Below are positions 1 to 5,857 of a stretch of DNA of 8,602 bases, piece after piece (position 1 is the stretch's first letter; each line of letters opens with the position of its first letter). Source of the DNA: an uncultured Verrucomicrobium sp. (GTDB lineage: Bacteria; Verrucomicrobiota; Verrucomicrobiia; Methylacidiphilales; GAS474); contig CAISZB010000016.1 of the NCBI GenBank assembly GCA_903889845.1, positions 1 through 8,602 on the forward strand, read 5' to 3'. Both the position numbers and the translations under genes were made by a program. The notes under the pieces were generated by a model. The model searched no databases and was not told the origin of the DNA. It worked only from the letters and a program-made list of their open reading frames with translations.

Positions 1-392
1 CCCAGACGCTGACGAAGGACAACGCCGAGGGGCTGCTGCGCCACCTCCTTACGGAACGGAACCCGGCCCACGCCAACGCCTGCTACATCCTGGCCCTGAT
101 GCTGGAACGGAAGCGGATGCTGAAGGAACTCGACCGCCGCGAGATCGAAGGCCACCCCTGCCTCATCTACGAGCACCTTGTCAGCGGCGAGACCTGGATC
201 ATCCCCAACCCGCCCCTCCGCCTCGACGAGATCGTCCGCATCCAGGCCGAAGTCGCCGCGCTCCTCTCCGGGGCGGCGCCGGAAGCGGCCCCGCCGCCGA
301 CTCCGGCCCCCACGGAATCGGCCACCGCCGAGGTTGCTGCCGAAAGCACTCCCGCCGAAGCGGAACCGACCGCGCCCGAACCGGCGACCTGA
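1..392 (+). CDS. Unrecognised conserved-looking protein, 3' end only
   Basis: The reading frame is open from the first in-frame base of the window (position 3) to a TGA at 390-392, so the true start lies to the left. The visible 129 residues divide in two. The first part is a compact, probably folded segment, with AEGLLRHLLTERNPAHANAC followed by EGHPCLIYEHLVSGETWIIP and a short helix ending in VAALL. The second part is a low-complexity Ala/Pro/Glu tail of about 40 residues, likely disordered. An internal ATG at 99 could be mistaken for the start, but the frame and its composition continue upstream of it. I do not recognise the family and assign no function. It ends 3 nt before tam in the same direction, so the two are probably co-transcribed. 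I am confident it is coding. Confidence 0.75.
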   Translation, partial: QTLTKDNAEGLLRHLLTERNPAHANACYILALMLERKRMLKELDRREIEGHPCLIYEHLVSGETWIIPNPPLRLDEIVRIQAEVAALLSGAAPEAAPPPTPAPTESATAEVAAESTPAEAEPTAPEPAT

Positions 393-395
393 ATT

Positions 396-1163
396 ATGCC
401 CAGCTGGGACGCCGACCAATACCTCCGCTTCGCCGGGGAGCGGACCCGGCCCTGCCTCGACCTCGCCCAGCGCGTCGCCCTCGACCAACCGGCGCGCGTC
501 ATCGACCTCGGCTGCGGCCCCGGCAACAGCACCGAAGTCCTCGCCCGACGCTGGCCCGGGGCTGAGGTCACCGGCCTCGACAGTTCCCCCGAGATGATCG
601 CCGCCGCGCGGCTGGCCCGGCCCGACCTCCGGTGGATCGCCGCCGACATCGCAGGATGGAAAGCGGAGGCCCCCTGCGACCTCGTCTTCAGCAACGCCGC
701 CCTCCAATGGGTCCCCGACCACGCCGCCCTCTTCCCCCGGATGCTGGCGCAGGTCGCCCCCGGCGGGGCGCTGGCCGTCCAGATGCCCGCCAACTTCGAC
801 GCCCCGGCGCACCGCCTGATGCGGGACCTGGCCGCCTCCCCCTCCTGGCGGGCTTCTTTCCCCAACGCGATCCGCGAATGGGCCGTCCACGAGCCCGCCT
901 TCTACTACGATGCCGTCGCCCCCCGCGCCCAGCGCGTCGATGCCTGGACCACGGAATACCTCCACATCATGACCGGCCCCGAAGCGATCGCCGAATGGTA
1001 TAAGGGGACCGGCCTCCGCCCCTTCCTCGACGCCCTGCCCGAGGCCGACCGGCCCCGATTCCTGGCCGATTACACCGCCCTCCTCGCCGGGGCCTACCCG
1101 CGTCGGGCCGATGGGAAGGTGCTCTTCCCGTTCCTAAGGTTGTTTTTGATCGCGTACGTTTGA
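396..1163 (+). CDS. tam: Trans-aconitate 2-methyltransferase
   Basis: This 255-residue class I SAM-dependent methyltransferase matches E. coli Tam (252 aa) along its whole length. Tam methylates trans-aconitate, an inhibitory by-product of the citric acid cycle, in the cytoplasm. Visible features are the Tam-type N-terminus (MPSWDADQYL), the SAM-binding loop VIDLGCGPGNST at residues 35-46, the acidic strand-2 motif GLDSSPEM at 60-67, and ADIAGW at 83-88. They continue with SNAALQWVPDH at about 99-109, the LAVQMPANFDAPAHRLMRD block from about 126, and the C-terminal TGLRPFLD and FLRLFLIAY segments seen in Tam. The ATG at 396 lies 3 nt after the upstream stop and has no clear Shine-Dalgarno, so translation may be coupled to the upstream gene. 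The ankyrin gene converges from the right 60 nt away, and no obvious terminator lies between them. The family is secure; the exact substrate is inferred from similarity. Confidence 0.92.
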   Translation: MPSWDADQYLRFAGERTRPCLDLAQRVALDQPARVIDLGCGPGNSTEVLARRWPGAEVTGLDSSPEMIAAARLARPDLRWIAADIAGWKAEAPCDLVFSNAALQWVPDHAALFPRMLAQVAPGGALAVQMPANFDAPAHRLMRDLAASPSWRASFPNAIREWAVHEPAFYYDAVAPRAQRVDAWTTEYLHIMTGPEAIAEWYKGTGLRPFLDALPEADRPRFLADYTALLAGAYPRRADGKVLFPFLRLFLIAYV

Positions 1164-1223
1164 TGCCAGATTGCCTTGATTGGCCTTGGAAATCGGGGGA
1201 CGCACCTACAACCTCGCGCCCCC

Positions 1224-2435
1224 CTACCGCCCCAACCTCCGAATATACTCCACCAACTCGTCGACCTGCTGGGACGCATGGACTCCCTGGCGGCTCATCG
1301 CGGCGAAGACCTGGGATTGGCCGTCGGTGTCGATGGCGGCGTGCATGTAGGGATCGGCATCGTGGAGGGCCTTGAGGAAAGGGCGCAGCAGCGTCATGTC
1401 GGTCGTCGTCATGATCAGCCAGAAGACGGCGTTGTGGCCCTGCGCGTCGCGGTCCCGCAGGCCGATCCCGGCGGCAATGAACGGGGCGGCGAGGTTGAGG
1501 CGCTTCTTCGACAGCGCCAGCAGGAGGGGCGAGTTTTCCAGGGTCTGCGCGGGCGGCATCGCACCGCCGCCGACCTCCAGGACTTCCTTCAGCTGGCGCA
1601 GGTTGCCCCGCCGCACGGCGGCGAGGAGGTCCTTCCGGAAGACCTCGCCCGGGGGGCGGACGCCGCCCTGCGGCAGGGGCAGGAGCGGGACGGGCGTCGC
1701 CAGGATGTCGCTCCAGAGAACTCTCTCCTCCAGGCGCCGGACAAGCGGGATCTCCCCGCGGACCCGCGCCAACTCGATTGCCGTGAGGCCGCCGAAGTCG
1801 GGGATGAGGGGGTTGGCGCCGTAGTCGAGGAGGAGGGTGACGATCGCGTCGTAATCGTCCAGGCGCGTGATCGCGACCATGAGCGGCGTCCGGTCGAGGA
1901 AGTCGGTCGCGTTGACGTTGGCCCCGGCGACGAGGAACTGCTCCACGTTCAGCGCTTGCCCGTGGGCGACGGCGGCGTGGAGGGGGGTCGAGCCGTCGGG
2001 GCTCGGCGCACTCGGGTTCCCGCCCCGGGCGCAGAGGAGGGGGATGAGGCTGTCGGTCGTCCGGGTCACCGCCACCGCCCGCAGGATCGTGCCGTAGACG
2101 GTGTGGGGGGAGTTGGGATCGGCGCCGCACTCCAGCAGGTGCTCGAAGACCAGCCACGCCCCGGCGTCCATCGCCTCCTCCAGGGGATGCTTCTCGTCCT
2201 TGAGGCTGAGGCGGTTCATCGAGAAGCCGAGCTGGGCCAGCGCGGGGATGCACCGCCGGGCGTTGCTATAAATGGCCGCAGTCAGGAGGTCGGCCCCGCC
2301 CAGGACCATCTTCGTCGGGAAGACCGGCAGGGCGTGGGCCAGGGTGACCAGCCGCTCCGCATTGTCCCCATGCAGGGCCTCCCGAAGGCTTTCGGAGAAA
2401 CTTTCGGCCGAGGCCGAGCGCGCGGTGGAAGACAT
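1224..2435 (-). CDS. Ankyrin-repeat protein
   Basis: This 403-residue protein has two blocks of ankyrin repeats. The clearest units are DGSTPLHAAVAHGQ...FLVAGANVNATD (about 147-178) and DRTPLMVAI...LLLDYGANPLIPD (about 181-213). Weaker units lie at about 50-80, 81-110 (LLECGADPNSP), 114-144 and 215-237, and again after a Pro-rich linker (about 246-262) at about 266-290, 300-331 and 332-357. No signal peptide or membrane segment is visible, so it is probably cytoplasmic. Ankyrin repeats bind proteins, and the partner cannot be told from sequence. ATG at 2435 is the natural start, since the N-terminus is Ser/Ala-rich and leads straight into helices. No Shine-Dalgarno is visible. A TATGAT hexamer (2559-2554, minus strand) about 120 nt upstream could be a -10 box, but I see no convincing -35. 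The long frame on the opposite strand is a shadow of this gene. Confidence 0.9.
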   Translation of the reverse strand: MSSTARSASAESFSESLREALHGDNAERLVTLAHALPVFPTKMVLGGADLLTAAIYSNARRCIPALAQLGFSMNRLSLKDEKHPLEEAMDAGAWLVFEHLLECGADPNSPHTVYGTILRAVAVTRTTDSLIPLLCARGGNPSAPSPDGSTPLHAAVAHGQALNVEQFLVAGANVNATDFLDRTPLMVAITRLDDYDAIVTLLLDYGANPLIPDFGGLTAIELARVRGEIPLVRRLEERVLWSDILATPVPLLPLPQGGVRPPGEVFRKDLLAAVRRGNLRQLKEVLEVGGGAMPPAQTLENSPLLLALSKKRLNLAAPFIAAGIGLRDRDAQGHNAVFWLIMTTTDMTLLRPFLKALHDADPYMHAAIDTDGQSQVFAAMSRQGVHASQQVDELVEYIRRLGR

Positions 2436-2507
2436 GGTAAAACGTGAAATGAACAGGGCAAGGCCCTATTCAGGTCCCTTCTGTAAGGTGAAAGCGGAGA
2501 GGAAGAC

Positions 2508-2523
2508 GGGGCCGCGCGGCCCC
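2508..2523. repeat. Perfect 16-bp GC palindrome
   Basis: GGGGCCGCGCGGCCCC is exactly self-complementary. It lies about 73 nt upstream of the ankyrin start codon, probably in that gene's untranslated leader if the TATGAT at 2554-2559 is its -10 box. No T-run follows on either strand, so it does not look like an intrinsic terminator. A hairpin in the leader or a binding site for a dimeric protein are both possible. Confidence 0.6.
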
Positions 2524-2716
2524 CGGTAACACTGGTTCGGAACGAAAAACGAAATCATACCCCTACGGCCCCCTTTCTGGTTGGAAACTCCCTCAAGAAT
2601 GGATAACAAACCCGCCCTAGTGTAAGGAATAAAACAGAAACTCAAGGCCTGCCACCGAAAAGCCCGCCTCCCCCGGCCCCTTCTCTGAGGGTTGAGTATA
2701 TTCAGTCTTTTTTAGT

Positions 2717-2742
2717 AAGCAAAAACACTCATTCTTTTGCTT
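2717..2742. repeat. 8-bp perfect inverted repeat upstream of rpsU
   Basis: AAGCAAAA (2717-2724) and TTTTGCTT (2735-2742) are exact reverse complements separated by 10 nt, in an AT-rich patch about 25 nt upstream of the putative rpsU -35 box. The geometry (26 bp in total, half-sites about two helical turns apart) would suit an operator for a dimeric regulator. Chance occurrence in AT-rich DNA is also possible. Confidence 0.45.
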
Positions 2743-2765
2743 GTAAAATCTCTCCGAACGGCCTC

Positions 2766-2795
2766 TTGACTCTTTCCCCCCGTCTGATGCAAGGT
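2766..2795 (+). promoter_or_regulatory. Possible rpsU promoter
   Basis: TTGACT at 2766-2771 matches the -35 consensus in five of six positions. The -10 region is weak: CAAGGT at 2790-2795 (18-nt spacer) is the least bad candidate. A start near 2800 would give a leader of about 70 nt containing the hairpins at 2810-2846. The -35 box is reasonable and the -10 box is a guess. Confidence 0.35.
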
Positions 2796-2809
2796 ACGCC
2801 CCCCTCTAC

Positions 2810-2846
2810 ACCGGGTCCGCGCAGGCGGAAAATCCTCCGGTGGAGG
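2810..2846 (+). promoter_or_regulatory. rpsU leader with mutually exclusive hairpins
   Basis: Two conformations can be read. In the first, ACCGG (2810-2814) pairs with CCGGT (2837-2841), enclosing a hairpin TCCGC-GCAG-GCGGA (2816-2829). In the second, CCTCC (2834-2838) pairs with GGAGG (2842-2846) across a 3-nt loop. They compete for bases 2837-2838, and the first leaves a Shine-Dalgarno-like GGAGG unpaired. The true Shine-Dalgarno starts 12 nt further on. Each stem is only 5 bp, which GC-rich DNA produces easily, so a regulatory role is inference. Confidence 0.35.
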
Positions 2847-2857
2847 CAGAAAGAAGC

Positions 2858-2864
2858 GAGGTGA
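2858..2864 (+). promoter_or_regulatory. Strong Shine-Dalgarno of rpsU
   Basis: GAGGTGA lies 7 nt before the ATG at 2872. It is complementary to seven consecutive bases of the usual 16S rRNA 3' end (TCACCTC within ATCACCTCC). Most other genes in the window (tam, ankyrin, infA, yajQ, the LacI gene) lack a comparable site. Only the chemoreceptor-like gene (GGAGG) and the EVE gene (GGAG) have one. Confidence 0.8.
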
Positions 2865-2871
2865 ATTTACA

Positions 2872-3090
2872 ATGACCGAAGTCCGCATCAAAAAAGGCGA
2901 ATCGATCGACAAGGCGCTCCGCCGCCTGAAGAAGAAGCTCGACCGCGAAGGCACCCTCCGGGAGGCCCGCACTCGCCGCACCTTCGAGAACACCACCGAG
3001 AAGAAGAAGCGCAAGGCCCGCGAGGCCCGCTTGAACTTCTGGGGCACGTTCAACCTGAACCGCCCCTCTTCCGCCGCCCCTGTGGCGTAA
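2872..3090 (+). CDS. rpsU: Small ribosomal subunit protein bS21
   Basis: This 72-residue, strongly basic protein is close in length to E. coli bS21 (71 aa). It shows the family pattern: a short N-terminal strand (TEVRIKKGESIDKALRRLKKKLDREG) followed by a long Lys/Arg-rich helix with the FEN..EKKKRKAREAR signature. bS21 binds the 30S platform near the 16S rRNA 3' end and helps initiation. The last dozen residues (NLNRPSSAAPVA) form a neutral tail beyond the basic helix. The gene stands alone, with its own strong Shine-Dalgarno, a potentially structured leader and an intrinsic terminator 15 nt after the stop. Autoregulation through Shine-Dalgarno accessibility has been described for bS21 in Bacteroidota; whether it applies here is inference. 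Confidence 0.95.
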   Translation: MTEVRIKKGESIDKALRRLKKKLDREGTLREARTRRTFENTTEKKKRKAREARLNFWGTFNLNRPSSAAPVA

Positions 3091-3105
3091 GGGTGAGTTC
3101 ACCTC

Positions 3106-3151
3106 AAAAACCCGGCCTGCCGCGCGAGCGGCGGCCGGGTTTTTCTTTTTT
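3106..3151 (+). terminator. Intrinsic terminator of rpsU
   Basis: CCCGGCC (3111-3117) pairs with GGCCGGG (3133-3139). GCCGC (3119-3123) pairs with GCGGC (3128-3132), with one bulged T at 3118 and a GCGA tetraloop (3124-3127). A5 before the stem and a T5-C-T6 run after it complete a very strong Rho-independent terminator, 15 nt after the rpsU stop. Confidence 0.95.
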
Positions 3152-3187
3152 GCGGAGCGCGACCGCCTGCGAGATGGAGCAAAGTCT

Positions 3188-3202
3188 CTAAGATATTCTT
3201 AG
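3188..3202. repeat. 15-bp dyad upstream of the transglutaminase gene
   Basis: CTAAGA-TAT-TCTTAG is a perfect 6-bp inverted repeat with a 3-nt centre, ending 13 nt before the TTG at 3216. It overlaps two weak -10-like hexamers (TAAGAT at 3189-3194 and TATTCT at 3194-3199), so it could be an operator over the promoter. No good -35 box is visible. The TAA at 3189-3191 is also the in-frame stop that limits how far upstream the next gene can begin. Confidence 0.4.
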
Positions 3203-3215
3203 GTCCCCACCCCCT

Positions 3216-4136
3216 TTGCGAGTAGCTTTATCCCTGTTGAACTTCGTCACCCCCACGATCACCATCCGCGTCGGCTGCCACATCGTCTACGAGACGTCGC
3301 TGCCGACGCCGATGCTCCTGGTCCTCCGCCCCTGGCGGGACGACCGCCATTTCGTGCGGCAGGAAAACTTCTCCGTCAACCCCGGCGTCGGCACCCACGA
3401 GTTCACCGACCTCCACGGGAACACGGCGTGCCGCACCCTCCTCCAGCCCGGCCAGAACACGATCCACCACGACGCCCTCGTCGATGTCCCCTGCGAGCCC
3501 GACAACCTGAATCATCCCCGCGACGCCCTGACCATCGACCAGCTCCCGCCGCAACTCCTCCGCTACACCCTCCCCAGCCGCTACTGCGACTCCGACAAGC
3601 TCCTCAACTTCGCCTGGGAACAGTTCGGCCAGGTCCCCAACGGCATCGAGCGGGTCATCGCCATCTGCAACTGGACCCACCTCAACATCCAGTACCGGAC
3701 CGGCTCCGGCCGCGCGGACATCGCGGCCTCCGAGGTCGTCGCGCAACGCTTCGGCGTCTGCCGGGACTTCGCCCACGTCGCCATCGCCCTCTGCCGCGCC
3801 TTCAACCTGCCCGCCCGCTACGTCGTCGGGCACCTCCCCGACGTCGGGTGCTTCGACCCCGGCTCGCCGATGGACTTCCACGCCTACTTCGAGGTCTACC
3901 TGGGCGGGGAATGGTGTACCTTCGACGCCCGCTTCAACACGCCGCGCATCGGCCGGGTGAAGGTCGCCCAGGGCCTCGACGCCGTCGATGGGGCCTTCTC
4001 CACCAGCTACGGGGAGGCGCGGCTGGCCTGGTTCGAGGTCTGGTCCTACCAGGTGAACCCGGCCCACGTCTCCGTCGGCGATCCGGTGAACCTGGCCCTG
4101 CGCCTCGACGGTACCCCGAGCGTCCGCACGGCTTGA
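3216..4136 (+). CDS. Transglutaminase-like (papain-fold) protein
   Basis: This protein of about 306 residues belongs to the bacterial transglutaminase-like superfamily. An N-terminal beta-rich domain (about 15-125, containing TIRVGCHIVYETSLPTPMLLVL) precedes the catalytic core. The papain-like triad is visible: Cys182 in RFGVCRDFAH, His222 in MDFHAYFEVYL and Asp237 in CTFDARFN, in the expected order and context. Such proteins usually act as proteases or amide hydrolases rather than cross-linking enzymes; the substrate is unknown. No signal peptide is visible, so it is likely cytoplasmic. The start is uncertain. An in-frame TAA at 3189 sets the limit, no ATG exists in the N-terminal region, and TTG at 3216 or TTG at 3237 are the candidates. 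The latter lies closer to where homologues begin. No Shine-Dalgarno is seen. DUF6580 follows 36 nt downstream. Confidence 0.88.
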   Translation: MRVALSLLNFVTPTITIRVGCHIVYETSLPTPMLLVLRPWRDDRHFVRQENFSVNPGVGTHEFTDLHGNTACRTLLQPGQNTIHHDALVDVPCEPDNLNHPRDALTIDQLPPQLLRYTLPSRYCDSDKLLNFAWEQFGQVPNGIERVIAICNWTHLNIQYRTGSGRADIAASEVVAQRFGVCRDFAHVAIALCRAFNLPARYVVGHLPDVGCFDPGSPMDFHAYFEVYLGGEWCTFDARFNTPRIGRVKVAQGLDAVDGAFSTSYGEARLAWFEVWSYQVNPAHVSVGDPVNLALRLDGTPSVRTA

Positions 4137-4172
4137 ATTCGGCGGGCCGACGTGTCACGCTTCCGCGTGTCC

Positions 4173-4715
4173 ATGAACGCCCGTCCCCTCTTCCTCGCCG
4201 GCCTGATCGCCGCCGCCGCCGCCGCGCGGTTGCTGCCCCATCCCGACAACGTCACCCCCGTCGCCGCGATCGCCCTCTTCGCCGGGGCGCGGTTCGCCGA
4301 CAAGCGGATGGCTTTCCTCGTCCCGCTCGTCGCGATGTTTCTGAGCGACCTCGTTCTGGGCCTCTACCCCCTCCTCCCCGTCATCTACGGCTCCCTCGCC
4401 CTCACCGTCGGCCTCGGCTTCCTGCTGCGGCGGAGGGAGAGCGCGGTGGGAATCGCCGGGGCGGGCCTCGCCGGGGCCGTCCTCTTCTTCCTGATCACGA
4501 ATTTCGCCGTCTGGGCCGTCCCCTCCGGTACCCTCTATCCGAAGACCGCCGCCGGGCTCCTCGACTGCTACGCGGCGGGGCTCCCCTTCTTCCGAAACGA
4601 GGTCCTCGGCACCGCCTTCTACACCCTCGTCCTCTTCGGCGGCTGCGCCCTGGCGGAGCGGCGCTTCGCCCCCCTCCGGGAAACGGCGGCGGCCCCGGCC
4701 ACGGCCACGGCGTAA
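4173..4715 (+). CDS. DUF6580-family integral membrane protein
   Basis: This hydrophobic protein of about 180 residues has some five or six membrane segments. It carries the hallmarks I associate with the DUF6580 putative transport family: RLLPHPDNVTPVAAIALFAGARFADKR split over the N-terminus, FLVPLVAMFLSDLVLGL, FLITNFAVWAVPSGTLYP, and FFRNEVLGTAFYTLVLFGGCALAERRF near the C-terminus. The family may be related to small substrate-binding membrane components of transporters, but its substrate is not established. I chose ATG 4173, which gives a positively charged start before the first segment. An in-frame GTG at 4152 would add seven residues. Neither has a Shine-Dalgarno, and a small hairpin CACGC-TTCC-GCGTG (4156-4169) ends just before the ATG. 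It follows the transglutaminase gene closely and ends 4 nt before the convergent chemoreceptor-like gene. Confidence 0.85.
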   Translation: MNARPLFLAGLIAAAAAARLLPHPDNVTPVAAIALFAGARFADKRMAFLVPLVAMFLSDLVLGLYPLLPVIYGSLALTVGLGFLLRRRESAVGIAGAGLAGAVLFFLITNFAVWAVPSGTLYPKTAAGLLDCYAAGLPFFRNEVLGTAFYTLVLFGGCALAERRFAPLRETAAAPATATA

Positions 4716-4719
4716 GAAG

Positions 4720-5448
4720 CTACTTTCGCGGGAGCCACGCCCCGCCCTTCCGGTCCTTCCCCTCGCGCGAGCTGAAGCGGGGAATGCCGACGATGGGGGC
4801 CAAGGCCAGCGCGGTCGAACGGATCACGAAGACGGCGGCAACGATCCCCAGCAGGAGGGCGATCCCCAGGCCGACGACCAGCCCGATCTTTCCGTAGTGG
4901 ACGAGGGAGACCCCCCGCTTGCCCGATTCCTTGAGGTGATCGACGTTGAACCTCACTTCGTCGTCGAAGGCGCGGTTGCTCTCCTCGATCCGCGGGAACG
5001 TCTGGTCGAAATAAAATGCGTCGGCTTTCCTTTTCTCCCCAGCCAGGAGGAGGGCCCGGAGTTCCCCGGCCGATGTCTCGTAGGCCCCGTAGGCGGCGAC
5101 CGTCCGGGCATAGAGCGGGCGTTCCCCGTGCGCGTCGTCGACCTCCCCTTTGTCGTCGTACGCCTGGAGTTGCCGCCGGGCCGAGTCGATGGCCACGCCG
5201 CAGGCATCGTCGATCCGGCGCCTTTCCGCCGGGTCCTGCGCCATCCCCTCGATCAGAAGCAGGATCTGGGAACGGTTGAGCGCGGCCTGGACCGCGCTGA
5301 GATCGGCGGCGCCGAGGGCCCAGTTCTGGACGATGTCCTTCATCTGGGAATCGACCCGGATCATCCTCACGATGGCGAAGCCGCCGACGAGGAGGTTGAG
5401 GATAATCAAAAAGACCAGCCCGATCGTGATCCGTTTTCCGATATCCAT
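4720..5448 (-). CDS. Sensor-only chemoreceptor-like membrane protein (4HB domain)
   Basis: These 242 residues have the architecture of the front half of a methyl-accepting chemotaxis protein. Membrane segment 1 (about 7-27) is preceded by MDIGKRIT. A helical periplasmic region (about 30-186) resembles the four-helix-bundle ligand-binding domain. Membrane segment 2 (about 187-209) follows, and then only about 33 cytoplasmic residues (IRSTALALAPIVG...). A normal receptor continues with HAMP and a methylated signalling hairpin of some 300 residues; both are absent. The few residues after segment 2 resemble the first turn of HAMP, and beyond the stop the DNA is already the end of the DUF6580 gene. 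GGAGG (5459-5463) lies 10 nt before the ATG and supports this start. It is either a functional orphan sensor or a 3'-truncated relic of a full receptor. The MITE-like element lies just upstream and may have separated it from its promoter. Confidence 0.75.
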   Translation of the reverse strand: MDIGKRITIGLVFLIILNLLVGGFAIVRMIRVDSQMKDIVQNWALGAADLSAVQAALNRSQILLLIEGMAQDPAERRRIDDACGVAIDSARRQLQAYDDKGEVDDAHGERPLYARTVAAYGAYETSAGELRALLLAGEKRKADAFYFDQTFPRIEESNRAFDDEVRFNVDHLKESGKRGVSLVHYGKIGLVVGLGIALLLGIVAAVFVIRSTALALAPIVGIPRFSSREGKDRKGGAWLPRK

Positions 5449-5475
5449 GCGTGCCTTTCCTCCGTGGGACAGACC

Positions 5476-5818
5476 CTAAGAAGCTGTGAAAGAAGTAGGC
5501 ATGGGTCGCGCGGAGAGGGATTTTTCTCTCCACCTAGGCGCGAGCGACGCGCATATCAACGAAAAGATATGAAAGGAGCGAGCAACAACGGGGGAGAGAA
5601 AAAGCCCTCCCGCCCTGCGGGTTACGCCGCTTTTGGCCGGTTGGCTTTGTTGCCGATTCTCGACAATGCCGTCGCGAAGCGACAGAGAGGCAAAGGGGCA
5701 AACTGATTTGCATAGCCAGGAGGCAACCCATTCAAGGGATGCCTTCGAATCGGCGTCGCGCCACCCAGCCAAAATCGGCGTAACGCGGCCCATGACTACT
5801 TCTTTCACAGCTTCTAAG
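5476..5818. mobile_element. MITE-like element with 30-bp TIRs and 5-bp target duplication
   Basis: The element proper is 5481-5813 (333 bp). Its ends are inverted repeats starting AAGCTGTGAAAGAAGTAG: the left arm 5481-5510 and the reverse complement of 5784-5813 match at 28 of 30 positions. CTAAG stands directly outside both ends in the same orientation (5476-5480 and 5814-5818), as expected of a 5-bp target-site duplication. The symmetry continues inward. 5621-5645 pairs with 5760-5784 (22 of 25), and GCCGATTC (5652-5659) pairs with GAATCGGC (5747-5754). Smaller hairpins lie in the centre: GTCGC-GAA-GCGAC (5671-5683) and AGGCAACCC with GGGATGCCT (5721-5744). No transposase is encoded. A 110-codon frame is open on the minus strand (5808-5476), but it follows the repeats and is not evidence of a gene. 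It would have to be mobilised by a transposase elsewhere in the genome. A structured non-coding RNA is an alternative. Confidence 0.8.
5511..5620. repeat. 110-bp imperfect palindrome inside the MITE's left arm
   Basis: Bases 5511-5620 interrupt the left arm: in the right arm the terminal repeat runs straight into the next inverted segment with no equivalent. The block is itself an imperfect palindrome. It is centred on CATATC (5552-5557) and GATATG (5566-5571), with outer arms GGGATTTTTCTCTCC (5517-5531) and the region 5592-5606 matching in inverse orientation. GGAGAG (5512-5517) also pairs with CTCTCC (5526-5531) as a local hairpin. GCG flanks both sides (5508-5510, 5617-5619). This could be a second, REP-like insertion nested in the first. 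Confidence 0.55.
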
Positions 5819-5857
5819 TTAAGAACGTCTCTCTCCCGGAGGCAAGACCACCCGCGC

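Larger units (their letters stand above)
2436..2765. other. Non-coding stretch between ankyrin gene and rpsU
   Basis: No convincing reading frame occurs here. The base composition shifts to AT-rich stretches (2600-2760), unlike the flanking genes. The region holds a perfect 16-bp GC palindrome (2508-2523), a possible minus-strand -10 box TATGAT (2554-2559) for the ankyrin gene, and an 8-bp inverted repeat (2717-2742). I see no tRNA-like or terminator-like structure. The two divergent transcription units must both be controlled from this stretch. Confidence 0.6.

Noticed and set aside
1176..2447. 423-codon open frame on the + strand opposite the ankyrin gene.
   Set aside because: It is antisense to a protein with clear ankyrin repeats; its own translation is low-complexity, as expected for a GC-rich shadow frame.
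2508..2523. GC palindrome considered as a terminator.
   Set aside because: No T-run follows on either strand, and it sits upstream of a gene rather than behind one.
4152..4172. GTG at 4152 as start of the DUF6580 gene.
   Set aside because: ATG at 4173 gives a more typical N-terminus; the added seven residues carry no family feature. It cannot be fully excluded.
4713..4721. TAAGAAGCT at the junction of the two convergent genes equals the left edge of the MITE-like element (5477-5485).
   Set aside because: Only 9 bases match, the similarity stops at once, and the stretch includes both genes' stop codons. Not enough to claim recombination between element copies.
5476..5808. 110-codon minus-strand frame spanning the MITE-like element.
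   Set aside because: It begins and ends in the inverted repeats, has no family signature or ribosome-binding site, and GC-rich DNA often stays open this long.
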